From assembly GCF_009709555.1 (NCBI RefSeq), contig NZ_WJBG01000204.1, forward strand, positions 1 through 64,000: a stretch of 64,000 nucleotides of DNA. Reading direction: 5' to 3'. The notes under the pieces are model-generated. The model searched no databases. It was not told where the DNA came from and saw only the letters and a list, made by a program, of their open reading frames with translations. Positions 34,211-43,078 of this stretch are shown here, one piece after another. The DNA comes from Streptomyces blattellae. Lineage in GTDB: Bacteria > Actinomycetota > Actinomycetes > Streptomycetales > Streptomycetaceae. Numbering within the stretch: the first letter of the stretch is position 1; each line of letters opens with the position of its first letter. The position numbers were made by a program, and so were the translations under genes.

Positions 34211-36367
34211 TCAGCCGACGGGCAGGGCGGGCGGACGGTCCGGGAGGAAGCCGTGAGCGCGCCGGGCCAGGAAGTCGGCCTTGTAGCGGTCGACCTTCCG
34301 GTGCCAGTTCAGGATGCCCGCCATCCAGTTCTCCAGGTCGGTGACGTATCCCTGCATGATCGCGCGGGCCTCGTCGGAAAGCCCGAAGTCCTCGTAGACG
34401 AGGGGCAGTTCATGCGCGGCGACATGCTGGAACTGCTGCATGCGCTGGGTCATCAGGTCTTGGACGACGCCGACCGCGGCCGGGTAGTCGCAGCCGAAGA
34501 AGTTCTGGACGACAAGGACAGCGTTGTGGATCTCGCCCTCGTACTCGATCTCCTTCTGGTAGGAGAACACGTCGTTCAACAGACAGGCGTAGTCGGCGGC
34601 GGCGTTCTCCAGCGAGCGGACGGAGCCGGTGCGGTACACCTCCGCGGGGACGGCGGGGCCGTGGCCCATCCGGCACAGGCTCATGGTGAGGTCGGAGCCG
34701 AAGGTGGCACGCCGCATCTCCAGATAGTCGACCGGGTCGGGGATGCGGTTCTGGAGCTGGTTGGACAGCTCCCACACCCAGCTCTCGGTCATGACGTCCA
34801 CCGTGGCCTTCACGGTGCGCCGTTGCTCGGCGGTCATCTCCGCCGTGGTGCGGGCCCACAGGTCGATCAGTCCGCGCTCCATCGCGTTCGCGGGGGCGGG
34901 TACCTCCTCGCCGTCGACGGGCATACAGGCCGACAGGCGTGCCGTGGTCAGGCGGGCGGCGGCCAGGTCGCGGCGGTGGCCGAAGACGAGCGGGTAGTAG
35001 TCGTCGCCGTAGGTGCCCCAGGCGAGCCACTGGGCACTGAGATCGAGGGCCTCGGGAGTGGCGTCGGGATCGAGACCAGCCGAGCACAGCGCGAGGTCGT
35101 AGGCACGGAGTTTGTCCTCGTCCCAGACTCCTTCCTGGAGGATGCCCATGCGGCCCGCCCAGCCGGTGAGGTGGTGACGGGCGTCGTCGAGGTGCTGGCT
35201 GAGCTCCACCTGGAAGGGCATGTGGAAGTCGGGCAGGAGGGAGGGGCCGACCTTCTGGAACGGCACGTGGGTGTGGGCACGCAAGCGCTCGGCACCGGCC
35301 GTGGCGAGGAGCGCGCCGACGTCGGCGGCGGAGGTGCCGGGGCCGGTCAGGCCCTGCCAGGGCGAGGTGGCGCGGGCGCGCTCGTTCATGTACCGGCTGG
35401 AGCGCATGTGCCATTCATGGCCACCGGACTGCCAGTCCTGAAGTCCCTTGGTGTACGCGGCGATCGCGGCGAGTTCCCCGGGGGCGAGGCCCTGCTCCAG
35501 GGCCAGTGCGGGCACCTCGGTGAGCGCGGTGTGCTCGAACTGGTGCAGCCGGGAGGTCAGGATGTCGTTGACGGTGTCGGCGGCCTCCTGGGTGGTGCAG
35601 CCGAAGAAGGTCTCCAGGACGAGCACGCCGTTGCTGAGCTCGCCCTCGTCCTCGACCTCCCGTTGGTAGGAGAAGAGGTCGTTACGCAAGTGCACCGCGT
35701 CGGAGAACGTCTCCATGAGGACCCTGATCGGCCTCGACCCGGCGACGGCCGCGGGCACTTCGGCGGTCGCGTACTCCACGAGCCCCGACGACCAGGGGGC
35801 GCCGCCCACCTTGCGGCGCATCTCGACGTACTCGACGGGGTTGGCGATCCGCCCCTCGTTGATGTTGGACAGCTCCCACAGGGATTCGTTGAGCAGATGC
35901 TCGGTGGCGACCGAGAAGCGCCGCCGCCAGTCGGCGGACATGGCGGGCACCGTGCGCGCCCACAGGTCGGCGAGGCCCGCCTCCACCGGGTTCTGCGGCT
36001 CGGGCACCTCGGCGGACAGGTCCATCGGCATGAACAGCGGCAGCCGGTCCAGGTAGGCCTTGCCGCCGGCGCGGTCCTGGGTGCGCTTGAAGATCTCCAG
36101 GAAGTGGTCGTCGAAGAAGAAGACCCACACGTACCAGTCGGTGATGAGGGAGAGGGCGGGTCCGTCGCAGTCGGGGTGGGTGTAGGCGCAGAGCAGGCCG
36201 TAGTCATGCGCGTCGAGGTCGGACTGCTCCCAGATCCCGGACCCCTCCAGCATGCCCATCTCGCGCGCCCAGGCGACCGAGTGGGCGCGGGCCTCGTCGA
36301 CATGCGGGTTCAGCCGCGCGGGATACGGCATGTAGAAGGGCGGGAGTTCGAAGGGCTGCTGCGTCAT
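34211..36367 (-). CDS. geoA: Germacradienol/geosmin synthase (bifunctional)
   Basis: A 718-residue two-domain terpene synthase that converts farnesyl diphosphate to germacradienol (N-terminal half) and then to geosmin (C-terminal half). N-terminal metal motifs are DDHFLE at 86-91 and NDLFSYQRE near 229. The C-terminal half has DDYYP near 455 and NDVFSYQKE near 598, matching the layout of the well-studied Streptomyces coelicolor enzyme. Length is as expected. The gene is monocistronic. GeoA-type genes are near-universal in Streptomyces, which supports the host assignment. Confidence 0.97.
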   Translation of the reverse strand: MTQQPFELPPFYMPYPARLNPHVDEARAHSVAWAREMGMLEGSGIWEQSDLDAHDYGLLCAYTHPDCDGPALSLITDWYVWVFFFDDHFLEIFKRTQDRAGGKAYLDRLPLFMPMDLSAEVPEPQNPVEAGLADLWARTVPAMSADWRRRFSVATEHLLNESLWELSNINEGRIANPVEYVEMRRKVGGAPWSSGLVEYATAEVPAAVAGSRPIRVLMETFSDAVHLRNDLFSYQREVEDEGELSNGVLVLETFFGCTTQEAADTVNDILTSRLHQFEHTALTEVPALALEQGLAPGELAAIAAYTKGLQDWQSGGHEWHMRSSRYMNERARATSPWQGLTGPGTSAADVGALLATAGAERLRAHTHVPFQKVGPSLLPDFHMPFQVELSQHLDDARHHLTGWAGRMGILQEGVWDEDKLRAYDLALCSAGLDPDATPEALDLSAQWLAWGTYGDDYYPLVFGHRRDLAAARLTTARLSACMPVDGEEVPAPANAMERGLIDLWARTTAEMTAEQRRTVKATVDVMTESWVWELSNQLQNRIPDPVDYLEMRRATFGSDLTMSLCRMGHGPAVPAEVYRTGSVRSLENAAADYACLLNDVFSYQKEIEYEGEIHNAVLVVQNFFGCDYPAAVGVVQDLMTQRMQQFQHVAAHELPLVYEDFGLSDEARAIMQGYVTDLENWMAGILNWHRKVDRYKADFLARRAHGFLPDRPPALPVG

Positions 36368-36498
36368 GGCCCGGCCCTACCCACGTGTTTCGGGGGACAT
36401 CCGCGACCCCGGACATGATCACACCATCGCGTGAATCAGGGGTGAATCCGGGAGTTCTCGACGGGACTTGTGGCGTTCGTCTCTACGCGCGCGCCGTC

Positions 36499-36796
36499 AA
36501 CCTGCCCGAGGTTCCGCCCACGAGCAAGGGCGGCGGTCGAGGCGGCGCGGCTCCAGGGAGGGGTGCCAACACTTCGCACATCGGCGATCCGGCGTACGAC
36601 ACGGCGGACTCCGGCGACACGGCCCCGGGCCAATCTGCGCGTCGACTACGTCCTGCCGTCCAGGGGGCTCATACCCGGGTCGAACGGCGTGTTCTGGCCG
36701 ACGTCCGACGACCCGCTGTACCGCCTGGTGGGCGGCGAGCCGAACGTGCCGACCTCCGATCACCGGCTGGTGTGGCAGGACGTGCGCGTGGTCTGA
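36499..36796 (+). pseudogene. Frameshifted C-terminal remnant of a secreted endonuclease/exonuclease/phosphatase-family protein
   Basis: Consecutive pieces of one EEP-superfamily C-terminus lie in alternating frames: NLPEVPPTSKGG (from 36499), then VEAARLQGG (36536), then ANTSHIGDPAYDTADSGDTAPG (36565-36630), then NLRVDYVLPSRGLIPG (36632 on), ending SDHRLVWQDVRVV with the catalytic Asp-His pair before the stop at 36796. At least three frame changes are needed to join them. The N-terminal catalytic region is missing. Confidence 0.75.
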
Positions 36797-36904
36797 CCGT
36801 CAGCGTCAGGACTCCCCGGCTCTTGCCGGGGAGTTCGACGGGCAGGTCTCTACGACGCGGGAGCCGGGGCCCGGGAGCGGACGACGACGCGGTCGCCGAC
36901 GTGG

Positions 36905-38110
36905 TCACTGCCGGTGCAGGTGACGTGACCAGGTGCGGACCTGGATCAGCGCGTGCGTGCCACCGGTCCGCCAGCGCTGTCCTTCCGCGGCCACCAGTGC
37001 GGCCTCCGTGGCGGCGTCGAGGCCGGTGATCACATCGGACTTCAGTGTGCGCAACGCGGCGACCGGCCCCGGGAAGTACGCGGTGACCTCGTCGAACGGC
37101 GTGGTCGGCGGCCACATCCGGTCGCCCACCAGGCGGCGGTAGTTGAGGTCGCCCTTCACCACGGTGAGCGTGGCCGAGGCGAACTCCGCCCGGAGGTCGT
37201 CGGGCATGTCGGCGTACGGCAGCGGGGCGCAGGAGAAGGGGTGGGCCCGTACCGCCAGGCGGCCGTCGGTCATCGCCGCCCACAGCTCACGCCCGTACCC
37301 GGCGGCCACGCCCGGCACGGAGGCGATCCGACGCAGCGCGTCGAGGACGTCGGCGGTGGTGGCGTCGGAGACGTAGTAGGGGTACGGCTTGATGTGCAGC
37401 ACCGCCCGCCCGATGTGCCCGTGCGCGAGGAGGTGGGCGATGAGGAGCAGATCGGGGATGAGTTCACGGCCCGCGTTGTCGGCGACAAGGCAGAGCGTGC
37501 CGGAGGATTCCAGCAACGGCCACAGGGTCTCGCTGTCGTCGGCGACCAGGGCGGGTGTGGCGGCCGGGGATCCCGCGCCCCTGGCTGAGAGGCGGAAGCC
37601 GAGGTCCGCGCGGTTGCCCCACAGCGAGCCGTGCAGCAGGGCGCGCGCCTGCTCGTCGGCCGGTTTCGCCTCCAGGTCGTCGAGCGCGGCGAGTTCCTCG
37701 TCCGTTTCCGGGGCGCCGAGTTCGGCGAGCTTGGAAGGGCGGAAGGGATCGATGCCCTGCCAGGTTCCGGGGCCGAAGTAGCCGACCGCGTCGAGCAGCC
37801 GGCGGTAGAAGTAGCTCTCGGACCACAGCCAGGGGATGTCGAACCAGGACCGTCCGGTATGGTCGGCCGCGCCCCAGGCCTGCCAGCGCTCCCGGTCGGG
37901 CGCGTCGGCCGGGAGCGGTTCGACCACGCCCTTGGTGCAGTTGTCGAGGAGCGCGTCGAGCGCACGCCGATGCTGGGGACCGTACGGGAAGGCGTCCCGG
38001 ATCTGCCGCACGATCGCGGGATGCCGTTCGGCGAGCACGCTGTGCGGGAACGAGCCGGATTCGTTGCCGAGGATGACTGGCGCGGACGGGGCGAAGGGCA
38101 TGGGCGTCAC
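36905..38110 (-). CDS. ARMT1-like / DUF89 metal-dependent phosphatase family protein
   Basis: A ~400-residue cytoplasmic protein of the DUF89 (ARMT1-like, damage-control phosphatase) family. Recognised blocks are SLWGNRADLGFRLS, LVADNAGRELIPDLLLI (metal-binding Asp-Asn), HIKPYPYYVSDAT and TVVKGDLNYRRLVGDRMW. Family members remove phosphate from damaged or reactive phosphometabolites in a Co/Ni/Mn-dependent way; the substrate here is unknown. GTG 38110 and ATG 38101 are both possible starts. Monocistronic, on the same strand as the TetR gene ~180 bases upstream. Confidence 0.85.
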   Translation of the reverse strand: MTPMPFAPSAPVILGNESGSFPHSVLAERHPAIVRQIRDAFPYGPQHRRALDALLDNCTKGVVEPLPADAPDRERWQAWGAADHTGRSWFDIPWLWSESYFYRRLLDAVGYFGPGTWQGIDPFRPSKLAELGAPETDEELAALDDLEAKPADEQARALLHGSLWGNRADLGFRLSARGAGSPAATPALVADDSETLWPLLESSGTLCLVADNAGRELIPDLLLIAHLLAHGHIGRAVLHIKPYPYYVSDATTADVLDALRRIASVPGVAAGYGRELWAAMTDGRLAVRAHPFSCAPLPYADMPDDLRAEFASATLTVVKGDLNYRRLVGDRMWPPTTPFDEVTAYFPGPVAALRTLKSDVITGLDAATEAALVAAEGQRWRTGGTHALIQVRTWSRHLHRQ

Positions 38111-38245
38111 CGTATCGCCCCGTCGTCACCGTATCGGGCCCTGAGCGGCTCGCGCGAAGTCGGCTGCGGTTCTTCAGCACCGCAAAGGGCGCGGGGCTGA
38201 TCAGGAGTGGGGGCGACCAGCCACGACGGCCCGCAAACGACCGAC

Positions 38246-38279
38246 GACAGACCGCGGCACTTGACAGACCGCGGCACTT
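38246..38279. repeat. Perfect 17-bp tandem duplication
   Basis: GACAGACCGCGGCACTT is present twice head-to-tail (38246-38262, 38263-38279), just after the TetR gene's 3' end. The exact match suggests a recent duplication. Confidence 0.85.
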
Positions 38280-38291
38280 CCCGCGGCGCGC

Positions 38292-38939
38292 TCAGGCGGC
38301 CGTGATCTCCCGCTCCAGTCGGGTGGCGAGGCTCAGATAGCGGGCTCGCCGGGGGACGGGCACCAGGCCGCGGATCAGGACGTGCCACATTTCTGCCGTC
38401 CGGCGGGGCTGTCTGGCGAGAGGGTCGAGGGAGCGCCCCACGACCCGGGTGCCGACGAAGAAGGAGACCACGGCGTGGGCGACGGCTTCTATGTCGATGT
38501 CCTGGTGGACGTCGGATTCCTTGACCGCGCCGCCGAGCTTGCGCGAGATGAACTCCAGCCACTCGGTGAAGGGATGCCGCAGCGGGGGCCGTACGGCGAC
38601 CCCGGCAGTGGCGAGCCGGAGTCCGGCCCGGTGTATCGGGCCCTGCACGGACAGGCGGGCGATGCCGAACGTGGTGCGGATCAGCGCTTCGAGGGAGGTG
38701 CAGCCCCGGCTGTCGATCTCCTCCACCAGTCTGCGGCCCGCCGTGGACTGGATCTCCAGGATGGCGTGGGCCAGGTCCTCCTTGGCCGCGAAGTGGAAGT
38801 ACAGGGCGCCCTTGGTGACCTGGGCGTGCTCGACGATGCCGCTCAGGCTGGTCGACTCGTAACCCTGGCGGTCGAACAGGTCGGCGGCCGCGGTGATGAT
38901 CGCCGCGCGGGTCTGCTCGGCGCGTAACTGCCTCGCCAT
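38292..38939 (-). CDS. TetR-family gamma-butyrolactone receptor-like regulator
   Basis: A 215-residue TetR protein of the ArpA/ScbR type. The helix-turn-helix region QLRAEQTRAAIITAAADLFDRQGYES..LSGIVEHAQVTKGALYFHFAAKEDLAHAILEIQS is the hallmark of the butyrolactone-receptor group. The ligand-domain segment VQGPIHRAGLRLATAGVAVRPPLRHPFTEW is also typical. No AfsA/ScbA-type synthase lies in the window, so this may be an orphan (pseudo) receptor sensing antibiotics or a signal made elsewhere. An ARE-like palindrome lies 14-45 bases before its start, implying autoregulation. Confidence 0.9.
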   Translation of the reverse strand: MARQLRAEQTRAAIITAAADLFDRQGYESTSLSGIVEHAQVTKGALYFHFAAKEDLAHAILEIQSTAGRRLVEEIDSRGCTSLEALIRTTFGIARLSVQGPIHRAGLRLATAGVAVRPPLRHPFTEWLEFISRKLGGAVKESDVHQDIDIEAVAHAVVSFFVGTRVVGRSLDPLARQPRRTAEMWHVLIRGLVPVPRRARYLSLATRLEREITAA

Positions 38940-38952
38940 CGTGGGGGCTCCT

Positions 38953-38984
38953 GAACAAAAAAGACGGCTCGCGCCGTTTGTTTC
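38953..38984. promoter_or_regulatory. ARE-like operator upstream of the butyrolactone-receptor gene
   Basis: The sequence has A/T-rich flanks around a CGG/CCG core: AACAAAAAAGACGG to the left and GCCGTTTGTTT to the right. On the minus strand it starts AAACAAACGGCG. This matches the general form of autoregulatory elements bound by ArpA-like repressors and sits between the start codon and the promoter region. Confidence 0.7.
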
Positions 38985-39155
38985 TGACTCCCCGTAGAAG
39001 ATAACTCAGCGTACAGCGTGGCCGACGAGCCGAAGTCGTACCGCCGGCTTTCACTCCATTCCCGCGACTTGCGCGTTCACACTCTTCGTATCATGTGACG
39101 CGATGAAGGGTTGGCTGAAAAGGAGGGTGGACGGTATCGAACGACGGCAGAAGAC

Positions 39156-39195
39156 GACGGGCCGGCCGGTGCCCATCCGCACCGGCCGGCCCGTC
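39156..39195 (-). terminator. Strong hairpin terminator after the subtilase gene
   Basis: Perfect 16-bp arms GACGGGCCGGCCGGTG (39156-39171) and its complement (39180-39195) with an 8-base loop, 35 bases beyond the minus-strand stop. There is some T enrichment downstream on that strand. Confidence 0.85.
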
Positions 39196-39230
39196 CGCTC
39201 GTGGCCGTCCGTCAGTTCACGGCCGTCCGC

Positions 39231-41039
39231 TCAGAAGGTCAGCTTCCAGCTGTTGAGCCTGCCGGTGTCCTGCGCCGCGGTGTCCTGGACGCGCAGCTTC
39301 CAGGTGCCGTTCGCGGTCTCGCTCGACGCGTTCACCGTGTAGGTGGTGTTGACGTTGTCGGCCGAGTCCGACGAGCTGGCGGACTTCAGGCGGTAGGTCG
39401 AACCGTCCGGCGCGACCAGGTCGATGACCAGGTCACCGCGGTAGGTGTGGGTGATGTCCACGCCGACCTGGAGCGCCGAGGGGGCGTTGCCGCTGCGACC
39501 GCTGACCGCGATCGAGGACTCGATCGCCGAGCCGTTGTCCGGGATGGAGACAGCCGTGCTGCTGGAGAAGGTGGTGCCCCCCGTGGAGCCGCCGGAGCCG
39601 CTCACCGCCTGCACCGTCTTTGCCGCGTCCGCCAGGCCCGCGCCGCAGCCGCCCGAGCAGGACCCCGGCAGGGCACGGGCGTTGGTCTTGATGGCCGATT
39701 CGATCTGGGCCGGGGTCAGCGCGGAATTGGCCGACTTCATCAGCGCGGCGAGGCCCGCGATGTGCGGGGTGGCCATGCTGGTGCCCTGGTAGTACGCGTA
39801 CGACTCGCTCGACGGCGTCCTGGTGCCGGAGTTCAGCGTGGACAGGATGCCGTTCGCGGTGCCGGTGCTGGTCTGGCCGCCGGGCGCCGAGATGTCCACG
39901 AGGGAGCCGTAGTTGGAGTAGGACGCCTTGGCGCCGGTGCGGTTGGTGGCCGCGACCGAGATCACGTTGTTGCAGTTGCCCGGCGAGTGGTTGGCCACGT
40001 TGTCGTTGTCGTTGCCCGCGGCCACGACAATCGTGGTGCCCCGGTTCACGGCCGCGTTGATGGCGCTCTGCGTCGCCGAGGTGCACGCCCCGTCGCCGCC
40101 CAGGCTCATGTTGACGACCTTGGCGACGTTGGAGTTGGCGGGCACACCGGAGACGGTGCCGCCGGATGCCCAGGTGATGGCGTCGATGATGTCGGAGTCG
40201 TAGCCACCGCACTTGCCGAGCACACGCAGCGGGGAGATCTTGGCGCCGTAGGCGATGCCCGCGACACCCTTGCTGTTGTTGGTGGCCGCGGCGATGGTGC
40301 CCGCCACGTGGGTGCCGTGCCAGGAGGAGTTGCTGGCCGGGATGCCGGAGCCGCACTCGCCCGCGTTGTACCAGTCGCCCGGGTCGGCCGGGTTGCTGTC
40401 ACGGCCGTCTCCGTCGACGGAGACGGCGGTGTCGGCAATGAAGTCGTAACCGCTTACGACGTTCGCCGCGAGGTCGGAGTGGGTTACGTAACCGGTGTCG
40501 ATGACGGCGACGGTGACACCGCTGCCGGTGGAGGTCGACCAGGCACCCGGCACGTTCATGCCCGCGGTGGTCTCGAACAGGTCCCACTGCTTGGCGTACT
40601 CGGTGTCGTTCGGGTCGGCCTGCGGGGTGTTGAGGCGGTCCGGAACGACATAGGCGACCTGCGGGTCGGCCCGGTACTCGGCGACGACGTCGGCGACGTC
40701 GCTCCTCGTGAGGTTCTCGCCGAGGTCGACCAGGGCGGCACCGGTGCCGAGGCGGCGCTGGAAGTCCAGGTCTTCGCCGGCCTCCTTGCCCTTGGCCATG
40801 GCGTCGGCGTCCGCGGCCTTGTTCGACGTGGCCTCGGTGGCACCGGACTTGTAGCCGACGATGAGGCGCTCGGTGAGGGTGCCGGGGGCGGCCTCGGTCT
40901 GCGCGGCCGGAACGGCGGCGGCTTCCGGAGCGGCGGTTTCCTGCGCTGCGGCGACCGAGGCGGTGGCGGCGGTGACGAGAGCGGCGGAGACCGCCGCGAC
41001 GGATATCAGCTTCCGTCTGAGGGAGGGGGAGGTACGCAA
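39231..41039 (-). CDS. Secreted S8 subtilase with inhibitor I9 prodomain and C-terminal P-domain
   Basis: A 602-residue secreted serine protease. Signal peptide (~1-32), I9-type prodomain (~55-140: GTLTERLIVGYKSG ... ADPQVAYVVPD), and a catalytic domain with Asp181 (AVIDTGY), His241 (WHGTHVAGTIA) and Ser420 (QGTSMATPH). A proprotein-convertase P-domain (~495-602: ITHTYRGDLVIDLVAPDGSTY) closes the protein. All triad residues are intact. It is divergent from the LPMO gene across 383 bases and followed by a strong terminator. Such subtilases are natural targets of SSI-type inhibitors such as the one at 24143-24562, although the pairing is inference. Confidence 0.95.
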   Translation of the reverse strand: MRTSPSLRRKLISVAAVSAALVTAATASVAAAQETAAPEAAAVPAAQTEAAPGTLTERLIVGYKSGATEATSNKAADADAMAKGKEAGEDLDFQRRLGTGAALVDLGENLTRSDVADVVAEYRADPQVAYVVPDRLNTPQADPNDTEYAKQWDLFETTAGMNVPGAWSTSTGSGVTVAVIDTGYVTHSDLAANVVSGYDFIADTAVSVDGDGRDSNPADPGDWYNAGECGSGIPASNSSWHGTHVAGTIAAATNNSKGVAGIAYGAKISPLRVLGKCGGYDSDIIDAITWASGGTVSGVPANSNVAKVVNMSLGGDGACTSATQSAINAAVNRGTTIVVAAGNDNDNVANHSPGNCNNVISVAATNRTGAKASYSNYGSLVDISAPGGQTSTGTANGILSTLNSGTRTPSSESYAYYQGTSMATPHIAGLAALMKSANSALTPAQIESAIKTNARALPGSCSGGCGAGLADAAKTVQAVSGSGGSTGGTTFSSSTAVSIPDNGSAIESSIAVSGRSGNAPSALQVGVDITHTYRGDLVIDLVAPDGSTYRLKSASSSDSADNVNTTYTVNASSETANGTWKLRVQDTAAQDTGRLNSWKLTF

Positions 41040-41422
41040 GGGCTTGCCTTTCGTGGCCGGACTCCGGGCAGCGCGGAGCGGCGGTCGATTCGCTTCGTCC
41101 TCGAAGCGGCGGGGGGTGTACCGAAAAGCGGTCGGGTCGAACCCGAAGTGCGTCGCGTGGCCGGCCAGGCGCGGGCACCGACCCGTCGAGGGGTTACCTG
41201 TGGGTCAGCTGTGGTCGAACGATAGGCAACGGAAACATCATCCGGATACAGGGGAAACCCTCGATCCGGCCGGAAACCCACCCTAGACAGCGGGAAGTTG
41301 ACCGGTTACGACGCCTTTCACCCCGGACGTCACCACAAACATCACGAGGTGAACGCGCCGGGTGCGTTTTCCGTACTGCACACAGCAGACCGTTCCCGTG
41401 CCCGGCCGAGGAGACGTTCCGG
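41040..41422. other. Divergent promoter region between subtilase and LPMO genes
   Basis: No gene is supported in these 383 bases. TTGACC occurs at about 41297 on the + strand without a clear -10. GAGGAGA near 41408 is the LPMO ribosome site. Confidence 0.5.
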
Positions 41423-42343
41423 ATGTCCCGGATGACCGCATACCGCAGAGCCCTGGGGGCCGTAGCCGTGGCCCCGTTCCTTCTTCCTCTCTGGGCGGCG
41501 GGACCGGCACAGGCGCACGGTGCGCCCACGGACCCGGTGAGCCGGGTGTACGCCTGCTCCCCCGAGGGCGGCGACGCGGCCGGTTCGACGGCATGCAAGG
41601 CGGCCGTCGGCGCGAACGGCGCCCCCTTCACCGCCTGGGACAACCTGCGCATCGCGAACGTGAACGGCCGGGACCGGCAGACGATCCCCGACGGACAGCT
41701 GTGCAGCGGCGGGCTGCCCGCGTACCGGGGCCTCGACCTGGCCCGCTCCGACTGGCCGTCGACGAGCCTGAAGCCGGGCGCCGCGCTGACGCTGCGGTAC
41801 GCCTCGACGATCCCGCACACCGGCACGTTCCGGCTCTATCTGACGAAGCAGGGATACGACTCGTCGAAACCGCTCACCTGGTCCGATCTCCCGTCGAAAC
41901 CGTTTGCCGAGGTGACGGACCCGGCCCTGACGGACGGCGCGTACCGGATCACCGGGACGCTGCCGTCCGACCGGACGGGGCGGCATGTGCTGTACACGAT
42001 CTGGCAGAACACCAGCACGGCGGACACGTACTACTCGTGCTCGGACGTGGTGTTCCCGGCGCCGGAGGAGGCCGGGAACGCGGCGTCGCCCAAGGCTCCG
42101 GTTGCCGAGAATTCGGCAACCGCCGCCGAGAAGAGCAAGGCCCCGGCACGGACACCCGCCCGAAGCGGTACACCGTCGAGCCCGACCGCCCCCGCCACCC
42201 CGCAGACGCCCGACAGTACCCCGCTCGCCTCCACCCCCGACGCCGGCTCCGGCCCCTCGGCCCCGATGGTGGCGGGCGGCGCCGCGGCGGTACTGGTGCT
42301 CATCGGCGGCGCCGCCCTGGCCCTGCGTCTGCGCCGACGCTGA
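41423..42343 (+). CDS. AA10 lytic polysaccharide monooxygenase with C-terminal membrane anchor
   Basis: A 306-residue copper enzyme that oxidatively cleaves chitin or cellulose. Signal peptide ends AQA so the mature protein starts with His32 (HGAPTDPVSR), the first half of the copper histidine brace; the second is His132 in STIPHTGTF. The C-terminal part of the catalytic domain reads YTIWQNTSTADTYYSCSDVVF. A ~60-residue Pro/Ser/Thr/Ala linker follows, then a membrane helix (MVAGGAAAVLVLIGGAALALRL) and RRR tail, so the enzyme is tethered to the cell surface. No carbohydrate-binding module. Starts at ATG 41423 (GGAGACGTTCCGG upstream); ATG 41432 is also possible. Confidence 0.9.
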   Translation: MSRMTAYRRALGAVAVAPFLLPLWAAGPAQAHGAPTDPVSRVYACSPEGGDAAGSTACKAAVGANGAPFTAWDNLRIANVNGRDRQTIPDGQLCSGGLPAYRGLDLARSDWPSTSLKPGAALTLRYASTIPHTGTFRLYLTKQGYDSSKPLTWSDLPSKPFAEVTDPALTDGAYRITGTLPSDRTGRHVLYTIWQNTSTADTYYSCSDVVFPAPEEAGNAASPKAPVAENSATAAEKSKAPARTPARSGTPSSPTAPATPQTPDSTPLASTPDAGSGPSAPMVAGGAAAVLVLIGGAALALRLRRR

Positions 42344-42370
42344 ACGCCGGGTGCACGAAGGCCAGTCGAC

Positions 42371-42412
42371 CAGTCGGTCAGTCGGTCAGTCGGTCAGTCG
42401 GTCAGTCGGTCA
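42371..42412. repeat. Five perfect 8-bp repeats covering a stop codon
   Basis: CAGTCGGT is repeated five times (42371-42410) between the LPMO gene and the convergent secreted-protein gene. The minus-strand stop codon (42410-42412) starts in the last repeat base. Because 8 is not a multiple of 3, unit changes downstream of the stop are harmless, but slippage across it could extend the reading frame. Confidence 0.9.
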
Positions 42413-43063
42413 GTTGACGTAGACGAGCGCGCCGGCGTCGGTCACCGGGGCGTACTTGGCGGTGAAGTAACCGTTCGCGAAGCAGAGCGAGGAGCCGGAC
42501 GTCCGGGTGAACTGCTGGGCGGTGAAGGCGATGCTGTTGTCGCTGTTGTCCACCGTGCCGGTCAGGCTGGGGGCCTGGTAGACGCAGGTGATGCTGCCCA
42601 GGAGGGTGCGCAGCACGACCGTCGTCTGGATGGCGGACCCGCTCGCCGGAGTCACGGTGAGGGTGCCGTCGGAGGACACGGACGTGGTGTAGGGCAGGTT
42701 GTCGACGGAGATGCTGGTGACGCCTAGCACGCCGACGACGTTGGAGGTGCAGCTGCTGCTGTCGAAGGTGTGGCCCGTCACGGACTCCGTGGCGGTGCCG
42801 GGCGCGGTGGGGTTGTCGGTGACGGTGGCGGTGAACTGCGACGACGTGCACGAGACGCCGCTGGTGCCGGTCGCGCTGGAGTAGAGGGTGGCGGTGGTGC
42901 CGCCGGCCAGCGGTGCGGTGAGGACGTCGCCGACGGCTACGGGTGTGCCGGCGACGCCGCCGGTGGTGAGGACCGGGGTGTCGGCCGCGGAGGCGGGGAC
43001 GGCGGCCGGGAGGGTGAGGGCGGCGACGGCGGCGGCCAGGGTGAGCAGGGTACGCGTGCGCAT
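42410..43063 (-). CDS. Secreted beta-rich protein of unknown function
   Basis: A 217-residue secreted protein: signal peptide (MRTRTLLTLAAAVAALTLPAAVPASA), then a Thr/Ser/Val-rich mature part predicted as beta strands with four cysteines (CTSSQF, SSSCTSN, ITCVYQ, SLCFANG) that could form two disulfides. I do not recognise a named family, though similar proteins are common in Streptomyces. ATG 43063 is preferred because it starts the signal peptide; an upstream in-frame start at 43243 would include the 27-bp repeat DNA. Divergent from the DUF6230 gene. Confidence 0.8.
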   Translation of the reverse strand: MRTRTLLTLAAAVAALTLPAAVPASAADTPVLTTGGVAGTPVAVGDVLTAPLAGGTTATLYSSATGTSGVSCTSSQFTATVTDNPTAPGTATESVTGHTFDSSSCTSNVVGVLGVTSISVDNLPYTTSVSSDGTLTVTPASGSAIQTTVVLRTLLGSITCVYQAPSLTGTVDNSDNSIAFTAQQFTRTSGSSLCFANGYFTAKYAPVTDAGALVYVN

Positions 43064-43078
43064 GCGGGTGCCTCGATT

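Noticed and set aside
34253..36418. 721-codon plus-strand open frame over the geosmin synthase gene
   Set aside because: Antisense shadow; Val/Gly/Glu-rich with no motif.
38292..38939. Butyrolactone synthase (AfsA-type) expected beside the receptor
   Set aside because: No AfsA-like sequence is seen on either strand nearby; the receptor is called an orphan within this window.
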